A DNA stretch of 64,000 bases from Iodobacter sp025352645. GTDB lineage: Bacteria; Pseudomonadota; Gammaproteobacteria; Burkholderiales; Chitinibacteraceae. A model generated the notes under the pieces. It did no database searches, had not been told where the DNA came from, and saw nothing but the letters and a program-made list of their open reading frames with translations. Below are positions 1 to 8,475 of the stretch, one piece after another. Positions within the stretch are counted from its first letter, which is position 1. Every line of letters starts with the position of its first letter. The DNA lies in NCBI RefSeq assembly GCF_033446605.1, contig NZ_JAWQUO010000003.1, positions 124,001-188,000 on the forward strand, in the 5' to 3' direction. Made by a program: the position numbers and the translations under genes.

Positions 1-1
1 C

Positions 2-1117
2 TTTGTGGTTGGCAACGATAAGATTGTGCTGCGTAACTGGACAGGCTCTAATCCGCTGGCAAATCTAGCCGTTACAGATAGCGCAGGCGGCGCATTATTG
101 CAATTTGCTGGTCAGTCTGTATTGCTTGAAAAAGTAAGTGCTGCAGTTGTAAAAGCAAATCCTGCTGCGGTGATTGCTGTATCTACCGTGTATAAATTAG
201 CATGGTCGGGCAAGCAAACTGCAACGGGCTTTAACCCTGCTCTAGATCAAATCCAAGGCACGGCAGGTTTGGGCTTTAAGCACCTAAAAATATTCCAAGA
301 CAATGGCAGCCTGTTTGTGGGTACACAAGCTGCTGACGGTGGGATTTATTCTTGGATTGAGTTGCCAGGTGTAACGCGTGCTCAAGTTAGTGCAGATATG
401 TTTACTAATATGGCAGGTAGTTACGCTGGGTTGGAATACACAGTGCTGCTTAATCCAACCACTTGGGGCTGGGGCAAGGCAAAGAGCGTGGATTACTTTA
501 AGGCTGCAAATACCACGGTTAATTTAGCTGCATTTGCTTACAATTTTAGTGCCTTAGCTTTGAAACAAGAGGGCGCTGATGTTGTACTGACGTTAAATCC
601 AGCTTCCAATGGTGGTGACACTAAGGCGTTGCGTTTACTCAATACTAAAATCTCTGATTTGTCCGCCAAGAACTTCTACGGTGTAACTGGCAATTACAGC
701 GATATAAAGATTGATGATCCATCGACTGCGGTTTATTTCCCTGTTACTGCATCTGCAGGTACAGGCGGCACGATTGCTCCATCTGGTGTGGTGCAAGTGC
801 GTGAAAAAACCAATCAAGTTTTCACTATCACACCTAATGCTAACTTTAAAATCAAGAGCATTACGGTAGATGGCGTGGCACAAGCGATCAGCAGCAGTTT
901 TACCCTGAGCAATGTGACTAAGGCTCAATCCGTTGCTGTAAGTTTTGAGGCGGGTAGCTCAAACACTTGCGCTGCTGCTGCATGGTCTGCCACTCAGGTG
1001 TATGCATCCACCACTAAGGTTTCATACAAGGGCTTTGAATACACCAATAAATGGTGGACTCAAGGTAATCAGCCTGATGTGAGCGATGTTTGGACTAAGG
1101 GTGCTGCTTGCCAGTAA
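2..1117 (+). CDS. Secreted chitin-binding protein, C-terminal part (5' truncated by window edge)
   Basis: The reading frame is open to the left edge, so the GTG at position 5 is not a real start. About 370 residues are visible. The last ~50 (visible residues 319-370) form a CBM5/12 (ChtBD3) module, with AAAWS, the aromatic pair KWWTQG and a closing Cys (AACQ), the usual chitin-binding fold of bacterial chitinases. Residues ~246-317 look like a bacterial beta-repeat domain (GTGGTIAPSG, then FTITPNANFKIKSITVDG). The ~245 residues before that are rich in small and beta-forming residues and I cannot assign them. The catalytic domain, if any, lies outside the window, so calling it a chitinase is inference. 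A strong terminator follows directly. Confidence 0.8.
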   Translation, partial: FVVGNDKIVLRNWTGSNPLANLAVTDSAGGALLQFAGQSVLLEKVSAAVVKANPAAVIAVSTVYKLAWSGKQTATGFNPALDQIQGTAGLGFKHLKIFQDNGSLFVGTQAADGGIYSWIELPGVTRAQVSADMFTNMAGSYAGLEYTVLLNPTTWGWGKAKSVDYFKAANTTVNLAAFAYNFSALALKQEGADVVLTLNPASNGGDTKALRLLNTKISDLSAKNFYGVTGNYSDIKIDDPSTAVYFPVTASAGTGGTIAPSGVVQVREKTNQVFTITPNANFKIKSITVDGVAQAISSSFTLSNVTKAQSVAVSFEAGSSNTCAAAAWSATQVYASTTKVSYKGFEYTNKWWTQGNQPDVSDVWTKGAACQ

Positions 1118-1134
1118 TTTTGTAGTGGTATGAG

Positions 1135-1162
1135 AAAGCCCTGCTTTTAGCAGGGCTTTTTT
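1135..1162 (+). terminator. Rho-independent terminator of the chitin-binding gene
   Basis: GC-rich hairpin AAAGCCCTGC / GCAGGGCTTT with a five-base TTTTA loop, followed by more T. It begins about 18 bases after the stop codon at 1117. It sits between convergent genes and the A/T flanks could let it act in both directions. Confidence 0.9.
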
Positions 1163-1172
1163 GCGTTTATGC

Positions 1173-1955
1173 TTAACTGGATAAGCTGATTAGGTAATTA
1201 CGCAGATTAATACCTTTGTTGGTAATCCCTAATTTGCTTCTTAGGCTATTGCGGTGGTTTTCAACTGTTTTAGAGGCCACGCTTAAGCTTTGCGCGATTT
1301 CTTTGGTAGACATGCCAACCTTAATAAACTTAGCCACTTGCACTTCAGAAGGCGTGAGCAGGGCGTATAGGCTGCTATCAATCTCGCCATTGTCATTGAT
1401 TGCCGATGCCACAATCCCTTCGATTAAATCGAGGCACATAATTAAAATAGGATCAGAAATAGTGGCTTTCACTTGGCGGATTTGCGGCAAGTGTTGGCTG
1501 CGGATGCGCTCTAATACCTCATCAATTTCGCCACTATCTTGCCATTCTCGGAATTCGGTTAGCGTTTCGGTCAGGCTATAGAATTTAGCAAAATCTGGGT
1601 TTGGATAGTGGCTATCGTTTTCTTCTTCGATTGATCCTACTTCGATCTGCCACAGATTTTGCTGCACCCTAAATAAATGCAGTTTTAAATCACGATTAAA
1701 AAATTTCCAACCATCCGAGCCACTGACGGAGGTTTTAATCAGCGCTTTAATGGCCGCCAGATTATCGGTGCCAATTAAAAAGCTGAAATGATCGAGTTGG
1801 GTGGCGGTTTCGTGTGAAGGATAATTGTGATCTAAGATTTCGCCCGAGCTAAAAAAGCTAATCACAAAAATATTGCGATAGGCGAGCACGTATTGAAATG
1901 AGCTAATCTTCATTTCAAGTTGTTCGATCAGTTGCTGGGTTTGCTCGGTGCTCAT
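1173..1955 (-). CDS. LuxR-family transcriptional regulator with a PAS-like N-terminus
   Basis: 260 residues. Residues ~199-260 are a LuxR/FixJ helix-turn-helix: LTPSEVQVAKFIKVGMSTKE, then IAQSL and KTVENHRNSL. The N-terminal ~130 residues lack a phosphoacceptor receiver pattern and resemble a degenerate PAS sensor (FLIGTDNL, WKFFNRDL). It is probably a single-component cytoplasmic DNA-binding protein; the ligand is unknown. It is convergent with the chitin-binding gene, and control of that gene is only a guess from position. The ATG at 1955 gives the full-length protein. The downstream hairpin at 1135-1162 may also end this transcript. Confidence 0.85.
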   Translation of the reverse strand: MSTEQTQQLIEQLEMKISSFQYVLAYRNIFVISFFSSGEILDHNYPSHETATQLDHFSFLIGTDNLAAIKALIKTSVSGSDGWKFFNRDLKLHLFRVQQNLWQIEVGSIEEENDSHYPNPDFAKFYSLTETLTEFREWQDSGEIDEVLERIRSQHLPQIRQVKATISDPILIMCLDLIEGIVASAINDNGEIDSSLYALLTPSEVQVAKFIKVGMSTKEIAQSLSVASKTVENHRNSLRSKLGITNKGINLRNYLISLSS

Positions 1956-1991
1956 TAATCTGCTTATGGGCGGTTTGAGTCCGCTGTTTTA

Positions 1992-2140
1992 TTAAGGGGA
2001 ACCTCGAAAAACTCATCTTTCGTCATAATACTGCGTTGCGTTTTAAAAAAATCTCCTTACATATCAAACATATGCAGCGTCGGTTTTTTTAAAATGCGCC
2101 TTGTTTTATTTAGAAATATAGGTTTTTAGAGGCCCCCTAA
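1992..2140. repeat. 149-bp MITE-like element with imperfect terminal inverted repeats
   Basis: The left end TTAAGGGGAACCTCGAAAAA (1992-2011) is matched in inverse orientation by GTTTTTAGAGGCCCCCTAA (2122-2140). A second nested pair is internal: GCGTTGCGTTTTAAAAAAA (2033-2051) against a run ending TTTTAAAATGCGCC. There is no ORF inside. The form is that of a non-autonomous miniature element or a large REP. It separates hisD from the LuxR regulator and nothing else is apparent in this gap. Confidence 0.65.
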
Positions 2141-2207
2141 GGTTGGGTCTGAGCGGGGGATGGTAAACCAAAATAGCTTGCCTAACCCGCCACACGTTTC
2201 TTACATA

Positions 2208-3503
2208 TCAATCTTTTAAACGATATTCCGCAGATCGTGCATGGGCTGTTAGGCCTTCGCCATGAGCAAGAGTGCTGGCGATGCGGCCCAAGGTTTGGCT
2301 ACCGGCCTCGGAAACCTCAATCAAACTTGTGCGTTTTTGAAAGTCATATACCCCCAGCGGGCTGGCAAAACGGGCGGTGCGGGCGGTGGGTAATACATGA
2401 TTTGGCCCGGCACAATAATCGCCTAAAGACTCACTGGTAAATCGCCCCATAAAGATTGCACCCGCGTGGCGCAGCTCAGGTAGGTAGACTTTTGGGGTAG
2501 CTATAGACAATTCTAGGTGTTCTGGGGCGATATAGTTGGCAATTTCGCAAGCTTCATGTAAATCTTTAACTAAGATAAGCGCACCACGGCCAGTGAGCGA
2601 GGCGCGAATAATGTCTTGGCGTGGCATGCTGGGGAGTAGCTTTTCAATGCTGGCGGCAACTTGCTGGATGAAATCTTCATCAGGGCAAAGCAGAATCGCT
2701 TGGGCGATTTCATCGTGCTCGGCTTGGCTGAATAAATCCATCGCAATCCAATCTGGGTCGGTTGTGCCATCGCAAATCACCAGAATCTCTGAAGGGCCAG
2801 CCACCATATCAATGCCAACCACGCCAAACACGCGGCGTTTGGCGGCGGCCACATAGGCGTTACCAGGGCCGGTGATTTTATCCACAGCAGGCACGGTTTC
2901 GGTACCAAAAGCCAGCGCGCCCACGGCTTGCGCGCCGCCAATACAGAAGGCGCGGCTAACACCGGCGACAAAGGCGGCGGCCAGCACTAGATCATTTTTT
3001 TCACCGCGCGGGGTGGGCACCACCATGATAATTTCGGCCACACCGGCCACATTGGCGGGAATGGCATTCATCAGCACCGACGATGGATAGCATGCCTTGC
3101 CGCCCGGTACGTAAATCCCCACTCTATCTAAGGCGGTCACCTGCTGCCCTAACACCGTGCCATCGGCCTCGGTGTATTGCCAAGACGCCATTTTTTGGTG
3201 CTCGTGATATTTGCGTACTCGCTCTGCTGCGGCCACCAGCGCATCTCTTTGCACGTCAGGTAGGCGCTCGAAAGCGGCTTTTAGCTCGGCCTGCGTAAGC
3301 TCTAGTTCTTGCATACTTTGTGCGGGTACGGCATCAAAGCGCTGGGTGTATTCCAATACGGCCGCGTCGCCACGTGTTTTGACGTCGGCCAAAATCGCCG
3401 CCACACGGCTGTCTACCTCAGGATCTTGCGAGGTTTCAAAGGCCAGTAGCTGGGAGAGTTGAGATTGGAAATCAGCAGAACGAGAATCAAGGCGACGCAA
3501 CAT
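2208..3503 (-). CDS. hisD: Histidinol dehydrogenase
   Basis: 431 residues, the normal HisD length. It catalyses the last two steps of histidine synthesis, L-histidinol to L-histidine, with NAD+ and Zn2+, in the cytoplasm. Family motifs seen: VGIYVPGGKACYPSSVLMNA, the NAD-binding stretch ITGPGNAYVAAAKR, GPSEILV, the catalytic/metal region SQAEHDEIAQ, and YIAPEHLEL and GDYCAGPNHVLPT near the C-terminus. The ATG at 3503 is consistent with family N-termini. In betaproteobacteria hisD usually follows hisG directly; here hisG is about 19 kb away (22.6 kb) in the same orientation, and no hisC or hisB follows. Confidence 0.97.
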   Translation of the reverse strand: MLRRLDSRSADFQSQLSQLLAFETSQDPEVDSRVAAILADVKTRGDAAVLEYTQRFDAVPAQSMQELELTQAELKAAFERLPDVQRDALVAAAERVRKYHEHQKMASWQYTEADGTVLGQQVTALDRVGIYVPGGKACYPSSVLMNAIPANVAGVAEIIMVVPTPRGEKNDLVLAAAFVAGVSRAFCIGGAQAVGALAFGTETVPAVDKITGPGNAYVAAAKRRVFGVVGIDMVAGPSEILVICDGTTDPDWIAMDLFSQAEHDEIAQAILLCPDEDFIQQVAASIEKLLPSMPRQDIIRASLTGRGALILVKDLHEACEIANYIAPEHLELSIATPKVYLPELRHAGAIFMGRFTSESLGDYCAGPNHVLPTARTARFASPLGVYDFQKRTSLIEVSEAGSQTLGRIASTLAHGEGLTAHARSAEYRLKD

Positions 3504-3615
3504 AGCTTAGTCCAGAAATATTTTCGTGCTTCGATTATACCCAAAGCTTTGCCATGATCTGAAAATCATCTGCTGTGCTTATTAATCTGATTTTGCAAAC
3601 TATTTAATCGCTGTA

Positions 3616-4128
3616 TTACCTTAATTTCTTTTCAAAAACCAAATTAAACGGGTATTGCATCTTGCAGGGCTGGCCGCTGCAGATTGCCGGTTTAAATGGG
3701 CTGAGTAATAAAACGGAGGCAACTAGCTCGGCTAATTGTGGGTTGGGTGAGGTGAGTACGCTAACATTGTTGGCTTTGCCCTGCTCATCGATATCAACTA
3801 ACAATTGCAGCTTGCCCGTGGGGTGTAGCTTTTTCGCAATTTGATCCACAGCCTCTACAATTTGCCGTAATCCATCTTGAGGGTAGGGGGGCTCATCACC
3901 TAGATTGATTTTTTCATAGGCGCGGTTAAGGCTGGCTTTCTCATCATCACTCAGCTCGTGATAGCGTTTATTTAATGGCAGCCCATTCCAAAGCCTAGTT
4001 TTTTTGATATTTGAGCCAGTAGAGTCGTCTTTGCTGATTTCATTATCGTGCAGATTTGTGCCAGCAAAAACTGAGCTTGTGAGCGAGGCAAATAATATTA
4101 AAGCTATTAAAGTAAGAATGCGGTGCAT
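3616..4128 (-). CDS. Secreted protein with TonB C-terminal-like domain
   Basis: 170 residues with a signal peptide (MHRILTLIALILFASLTSSV, cleavage near FA|GT). The C-terminal ~80 residues (LQLLVDIDEQGKANNVSVLT, then LVASVLLLSPFKPA and YPFNLVF) match the TonB C-terminal fold (TonB_C). There is no proline-rich spacer and no retained N-terminal membrane anchor, so it is not a classical energy transducer; free periplasmic TonB_C proteins of this sort have no known function. A Cys pair (CSGQPC) near the C-terminus could form a disulfide. No operon partner: the flanking genes are unrelated. Confidence 0.7.
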   Translation of the reverse strand: MHRILTLIALILFASLTSSVFAGTNLHDNEISKDDSTGSNIKKTRLWNGLPLNKRYHELSDDEKASLNRAYEKINLGDEPPYPQDGLRQIVEAVDQIAKKLHPTGKLQLLVDIDEQGKANNVSVLTSPNPQLAELVASVLLLSPFKPAICSGQPCKMQYPFNLVFEKKLR

Positions 4129-4229
4129 AGCAAGAAACTTTAAACTAAGGAATGATGTTAGCTTACCTTAAACTTGCATTTAATGACAAATGAATGATTT
4201 ATTGCGCAGGGCAATCTTGTTTCTGCAGA

Positions 4230-4847
4230 TTAATCCCAGCTAAATATTAAATCTGCCCGTTCTTTACTGGCCTCAATCAGACTTGCATTGGGGCCGTCGG
4301 TGTTGTGAGCCCAGTCGGTAGCTGCGGCTTCGCTGCGGCCAAATTGCATATGGCGGTGGATAAGGCGGGACTCTCTGAGCGCGTGGTCTACGTCTACATA
4401 CCAAGTTTCATCGAGCAAGTTGTGTAATTTGGCCCAATGGCCAGTATTGAGCAGCAGGTAATTGCCTTCGACGATGATGAGCTGGTTTTCTGGCTGAATA
4501 GGAATGGCGTTGGCGATGGGTTCTTCGATTTCGCGGCGAAATTCGGGGGCGTAGATGGTTTCGCCTGCTGGCTGGGTTTTTAAGCGCTGAATCAGAGCAG
4601 CAAAACCAGCGCTATCAAAGGTATCTTCTGCGCCTTTGCGCTCTGCTTTGCCAAGGCGGGCTAACTCGCTATTGGCCAGATGATAGCCATCCATAGGCAC
4701 CACGATGCTTTGTTCTGGATAAAGACGCTGAATCTCTTGCGCCAATGTGGATTTGCCCGATCCGGGCGGGCCAACGATGCCGAGTAATTTGCGCTGGCCG
4801 CTGGCTAATAGGGCGTTGATTCTTGCTTGATATCGGGATTGGATCAT
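4230..4847 (-). CDS. P-loop nucleoside/nucleotide kinase family protein (YggC-like)
   Basis: 205 residues. Walker A is GPPGSGKST near the N-terminus, followed by the substrate motif PMDGYHLANSEL, the stretch YAPEFRREIEEP and a Walker B-like IIVEGNYLLL. This pattern belongs to the uridine kinase/pantothenate kinase-like P-loop family (YggC, FrcK-like), which phosphorylate small sugars or nucleosides; the substrate here is unknown. I use ATG 4847 (MIQSRYQ) because the longer frame from 4904 would run through the terminator hairpin at 4882-4922. It lies downstream of the TRAP operon but is separated from it by that terminator. Confidence 0.8.
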   Translation of the reverse strand: MIQSRYQARINALLASGQRKLLGIVGPPGSGKSTLAQEIQRLYPEQSIVVPMDGYHLANSELARLGKAERKGAEDTFDSAGFAALIQRLKTQPAGETIYAPEFRREIEEPIANAIPIQPENQLIIVEGNYLLLNTGHWAKLHNLLDETWYVDVDHALRESRLIHRHMQFGRSEAAATDWAHNTDGPNASLIEASKERADLIFSWD

Positions 4848-4881
4848 TAGCGTTTTTCTCAGCAAGGGGGAATCAAAACTA

Positions 4882-4922
4882 ACACAGGCCCCAGTCGCTA
4901 TCAATGCGACTGGGGCCTGTGT
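4882..4922 (-). terminator. Terminator hairpin after dctM
   Basis: Perfect 17-bp stem (4882-4898 against 4906-4922; arm ACACAGGCCCCAGTCGC) with a 7-base loop. On the minus strand it is followed by TTAGTTTTGATT. It lies 22 bases past the dctM stop and before the kinase start, so it most likely ends dctPQM transcription. Confidence 0.85.
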
Positions 4923-4943
4923 GGTTTACTTGTCAGTAAGGGA

Positions 4944-6329
4944 TTACATCATGCCCATTGCCGTTGGTAGCCATAGCGAAATGGCGGGCACATAGGTGAT
5001 GAGCATCAGGAAGGCTAGCATGGTGAGCAGCCATGGCCAGACGGCGATGGTGAGCTCGGTAATGCCCATCTTGGTAATACCGGAAGCCACGTATAGATTC
5101 AGGCCTACCGGTGGATGGCACATGCCGACTTCCATATTTACAGTGATCAAAATCCCAAAATGGATAGGGTTGATACCCAGCTTAACCGCTACAGGGAAAA
5201 GGATAGGGGCCATGATCAGGATGATGGACGATGGCTCCATCACATTACCCGCAAGTAGCAGCAGGATATTTACCGCCAGCAAGAAGGTGATCGGGCCAAG
5301 GCCCATGCCTAGCAGCCAATCGGCCATGGCTTGCGGAATGCCTTCGTTGGTCATTACAAACGAGAACAATACGGCGTTGGTAATGATGTAGAGCAGCATG
5401 GCGCTCATGCTGGCCGAATCCAGCAGCACTTTGGGTACGCGGCTTAGCGGTAGATCGCGGTAAACAAATACGGCGATGATAAAGGCGTAAACGGCGGCAA
5501 TGGCAGCGGCTTCGGTTGGGGTAAATACGCCGGTGTAGATCCCGCCCAGCACCAATACGATTAGCATTAGCCCCCATACCGAGCGGCGAAAAGCAGCCCA
5601 GCGCTCGCCTGCAGTGGCTTTAGGCATACGTGGATAATTAAATTTACGTGCGCGCCACCAAGTTGTTAGCCCCAAGAAAAACGCCAGTAGCAGCCCTGGA
5701 ATCACCCCTGCCATAAATAGCGCACCCACCGAGGTATTGGTCGCTACCGAGAACATCACCATGGCAATGGATGGGGGGATCAAAATTCCCAGCGCACCGG
5801 CGGTGGTAATCACGCCTGCGCCAAACTGGCGAGGAAAGCCCTGCTTAATCATGGCGGGCAAGAGGATGGAACCAATCGCCACCACTGTGGCAGGGCTAGA
5901 GCCAGAAACTGCTGCAAAAAGTGCACAGGCCAACACACCAGCAAGGCCCAAGCCACCATGAAAGTGGCCCACCATACTGGTGGCAAAATCGATCATGCGG
6001 CGGGCGACCCCACCGTGGGTTAAGAAATTACCGGCCAGAATAAAGAAGGGAATCGCCATAATTTCAAACTTCTCTATCCCCGTGAACAATTTCAGCGCCA
6101 CTGATTCGATAGGCACATTGGTCATGGTAAATAAGAAGGTGAGTACGGTCAGCCCCAGCGCGATGGAGATCGGCATGCCGGTGGCCATCAGCGCCAGCAG
6201 TAAGCAGAACACAACGGCTTTTTTGCCACCCACGATGGCGATAATGGCGAGGGAGCCAAATAACAGGGCAGGGATTTTTATAGACCAGTTTGCCTCTGCA
6301 ACAGGGATAAGGCTGGGCGTGTTGCTCAT
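4944..6329 (-). CDS. dctM: TRAP transporter large permease subunit DctM
   Basis: 461 residues, hydrophobic throughout, about 12 membrane segments. Typical TRAP large-subunit stretches: FFILAGNFLTHGGVARRMI, GSSPATVVAIGSILLPAM, VITTAGALGILIPPSIAMV and MEVGMCHPPVGLNLYVASGI. It is the Na+-driven membrane component that moves the substrate released by the periplasmic binding protein; C4-dicarboxylates are the most likely cargo given the DctB-like neighbour. It overlaps dctQ by four bases (ATGA), so translation is coupled. It lies in the inner membrane in complex with DctQ. The N-terminus is slightly longer than many homologues. Confidence 0.95.
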   Translation of the reverse strand: MSNTPSLIPVAEANWSIKIPALLFGSLAIIAIVGGKKAVVFCLLLALMATGMPISIALGLTVLTFLFTMTNVPIESVALKLFTGIEKFEIMAIPFFILAGNFLTHGGVARRMIDFATSMVGHFHGGLGLAGVLACALFAAVSGSSPATVVAIGSILLPAMIKQGFPRQFGAGVITTAGALGILIPPSIAMVMFSVATNTSVGALFMAGVIPGLLLAFFLGLTTWWRARKFNYPRMPKATAGERWAAFRRSVWGLMLIVLVLGGIYTGVFTPTEAAAIAAVYAFIIAVFVYRDLPLSRVPKVLLDSASMSAMLLYIITNAVLFSFVMTNEGIPQAMADWLLGMGLGPITFLLAVNILLLLAGNVMEPSSIILIMAPILFPVAVKLGINPIHFGILITVNMEVGMCHPPVGLNLYVASGITKMGITELTIAVWPWLLTMLAFLMLITYVPAISLWLPTAMGMM

Positions 6330-6928
6330 GCTGGTTTTCCTTCTTCTTCTAAGCCTTCAACGTGGGCCACGTCATGGTGAGGCAGCTCGCCGGTACGCAT
6401 AAAGGCGGTGGCAACTTGTAAAAACCGGAAGCACATCAGGCTGGTGCCTAGTGGAATTGCGCTGTACACCATCCACGTTGGCCACTCTAGATCTGGCGTG
6501 GTTGGGCCTTCGTAGAGATTGCCCATTGCCATACCAAAAGCATGGCTAAAGGCGTAATGCGCGCCATTTCCCCACACAAACTGCGTGCCGAGGATGGCAA
6601 CAATGCCGGTAAATAGTGCACCAGCAAGCAGGCCGATCATGACAAAGGCGGTGCGATACTTAGGCTCTAGCCGATTAATCATCACATCGACACCGACGTG
6701 AATGCCGGTACGCACTCCATAGGCCGCGCCAAATTTAGCCATCCAAACAAATAAAATAATGCACAGCTCTTGAGCCCAAGAAAGGTTGATGCTGAGCAGC
6801 CAGTTTTGTATCACGGGCAAATGAGCGCCAGAGGCGTAGCGATGCACCACGGCAATAAAAATCACCAGCGTTGCCACCGCCATCAGCGAGGCAATCAGCC
6901 ACTCTTCAAGGTGATCGAGTATTTTCAT
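6326..6928 (-). CDS. dctQ: TRAP transporter small permease subunit DctQ
   Basis: 200 residues with four predicted membrane helices. The small-subunit signature includes LEEWLIASLMAVATLVIF, SWAQELCIILFVWMAKFGAA and RTGIHVGVDVMI. It forms the inner-membrane complex with DctM. The start at 6928 has GGAGA a few bases upstream. The C-terminal tail is charged (EGLEEEGKPA). It is 425 bases downstream of dctP, an unusually long, repeat-filled gap inside a TRAP operon, which may let the binding protein be made in excess of the permease. Confidence 0.92.
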   Translation of the reverse strand: MKILDHLEEWLIASLMAVATLVIFIAVVHRYASGAHLPVIQNWLLSINLSWAQELCIILFVWMAKFGAAYGVRTGIHVGVDVMINRLEPKYRTAFVMIGLLAGALFTGIVAILGTQFVWGNGAHYAFSHAFGMAMGNLYEGPTTPDLEWPTWMVYSAIPLGTSLMCFRFLQVATAFMRTGELPHHDVAHVEGLEEEGKPA

Positions 6929-7353
6929 GAAAGTCTCCGAAGGGACGGTGGTTTTATTTAGAGGAGCTGTTTGCCCCTCGTTGGGCGGGTGGAAGCCGCC
7001 GTTTTTATTGATTGCTAAGTAAGGTCAAAAAAGTCTTTTTAGTGCCTTCGGCACGGTGATTAAGGAGCGGTAGCCACCGCGGGGGCGTTCTTTTCTTGAA
7101 CGGCCAAGAAAAGAACCAAAAGAAGGCCGCCCCGACCAGCACGAAGGCCCCTCACTGCGGACAATCGAGGTGGCGTCAATTCAACTCGCTTCGCTCAAAC
7201 ACGAATTGACGACTACTCCACCCCGCTTGTTCCTCGTTTCGGCGTGCTTCAAGGGGACTCTTAAGCCCTATGCCGATAGCGGGGCTAGGAAGTATTTTCG
7301 TAGGGTGGGCAAGTTTTAATGCCCACGCGGTGAACATCTACCCCACAAGTTCT
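6929..7353. repeat. Structured intergenic repeat between dctP and dctQ
   Basis: This 425-base gap holds no credible gene but several inverted repeats. A perfect 11-bp stem with an 8-base loop lies at 7087-7116 (GTTCTTTTCTT / AAGAAAAGAAC). An 8-bp stem GTCAATTC / GAATTGAC spans 7175-7210, with flanking GGTGG/CCACC. A GTAGGGTGGGCAAG...GCCCACGC palindromic unit lies near 7301-7330. It looks like a mosaic of intergenic repeat units. Confidence 0.6.
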
Positions 7354-8349
7354 TTATTCAACCGGTTTAAACGCTGTCTCTTTGTAAATCTCTGTCAGCA
7401 AATCTTGGCCAAAGCGGGAGGCCATTTTTTGGTGGACGGGGATGAGCGCTTTGCGAAAAGCCGCGCGTTCGGCTGCAGTTGGGGTGTAGATGGTGGTTTT
7501 GCCACTGGCTTTGATGGCGGCAAGCGCTTTATCGGTTTCTTGTTTGGCGATCTGATTGGCGTAAGTGGAGGAATCATTCATCGCCGTGGTGAGGATGGTG
7601 CGAATATCTGCCGGTAGGCTTTCCCAGAAAGTTTTATTCACAATCACCGCATAACCCAAGAAGCCGTGGCCAGTTAGGGTTAAGTTTTTTTGCACTTCAA
7701 AAGCTTTGCTGGTGTAGAGGTTGGATGGCTCTAGCTCGGTGCCATCCACTACGCCGGTTTGCAGCGCTTGGTAAACCTCAGAAAACGCCATCACCTGCGG
7801 CAATGCACCCAAGGTACGCATTTCTTCATCTAGTACTTTGGATGATTGAATGCGGATTTTCATGCCGCGTAAATCTTCAGGCGTGCGCACGGCTTTATTG
7901 CTAGAGAAGTTTTTAAAGCCGTTTTCCCAGAAGCCCAGCGCCTTAATGCCCTTGGTTTCCAGCTTGGTAAATAGTCTGGCACCAATCGGGCCTTTCATGA
8001 CTTTATCGACTTCTGCATAGTTATCAAAAATATACGGCAGATCGAAAATTTCGAACTCTTTCACGCCCAGTGGGCCAAATTTGGCTAGGCTAGGGGCCAG
8101 CATTTGTACTGCGCCTAATTGCAGCGCTTCCATTTCTTCTTTGTCTTTGTAGAGCTGGCTGTTTGGATAAACCTCTACTTTGACGCGGCCTTTGGTGCGC
8201 TCTTCGGCTATTTTTTTAAAGTAATCAGCAGCTTTGCCCTTGGGGGTATCCACGGCAACCACATGGCTGAACTTGATCACGATCGGCGCTTCGGCCGCAA
8301 AGGAAGAAGTGATAGTAAGTGCCAAGATGGCCGCTAGAAAAGTACGCAT
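7354..8349 (-). CDS. dctP: TRAP transporter substrate-binding protein DctP
   Basis: 331 residues from ATG 8349 (MRTFLAAILALTITSSFAAE), a clear signal peptide. This start has GGAG seven bases upstream; the alternative at 8361 does not. DctP/TAXI-type features: IKFSHVVAVDTPKGKAADYF, VEVYPNSQLYKDKEEMEALQ, the conserved Arg region GMKIRIQSSKVLDEEMRTLG and GVVDGTELEPSNLYT. It is periplasmic and delivers a carboxylate to DctQM. It is divergent from the sensor kinase gene, across an intergenic palindrome that may control it. Confidence 0.95.
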   Translation of the reverse strand: MRTFLAAILALTITSSFAAEAPIVIKFSHVVAVDTPKGKAADYFKKIAEERTKGRVKVEVYPNSQLYKDKEEMEALQLGAVQMLAPSLAKFGPLGVKEFEIFDLPYIFDNYAEVDKVMKGPIGARLFTKLETKGIKALGFWENGFKNFSSNKAVRTPEDLRGMKIRIQSSKVLDEEMRTLGALPQVMAFSEVYQALQTGVVDGTELEPSNLYTSKAFEVQKNLTLTGHGFLGYAVIVNKTFWESLPADIRTILTTAMNDSSTYANQIAKQETDKALAAIKASGKTTIYTPTAAERAAFRKALIPVHQKMASRFGQDLLTEIYKETAFKPVE

Positions 8350-8424
8350 TACAATCTCCAAAGCTGTTGAATGTATTGATGATTGTTGACGAGCGAGATC
8401 ATCTTTTCAATTGTGGTTGTCACG

Positions 8425-8442
8425 ACTGTGGTAAACCACAGT
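8425..8442. promoter_or_regulatory. Candidate operator palindrome between dctP and dctB
   Basis: ACTGTGGTAAACCACAGT is an 8-2-8 perfect inverted repeat in the 126-base region between the divergent dctP and sensor-kinase starts. A partial half site TTGTGGTTGT lies just upstream (8411-8420). Position and symmetry suggest a binding site for the FixJ-type regulator encoded at 10371-10964; this is inference. Confidence 0.5.
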
Positions 8443-8475
8443 AAGCTTATGAAAGGCTTGTGCTAGCATTAGCGC

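Noticed and set aside
4848..4904. N-terminal extension of the P-loop kinase
   Set aside because: It would read through the dctM terminator hairpin.
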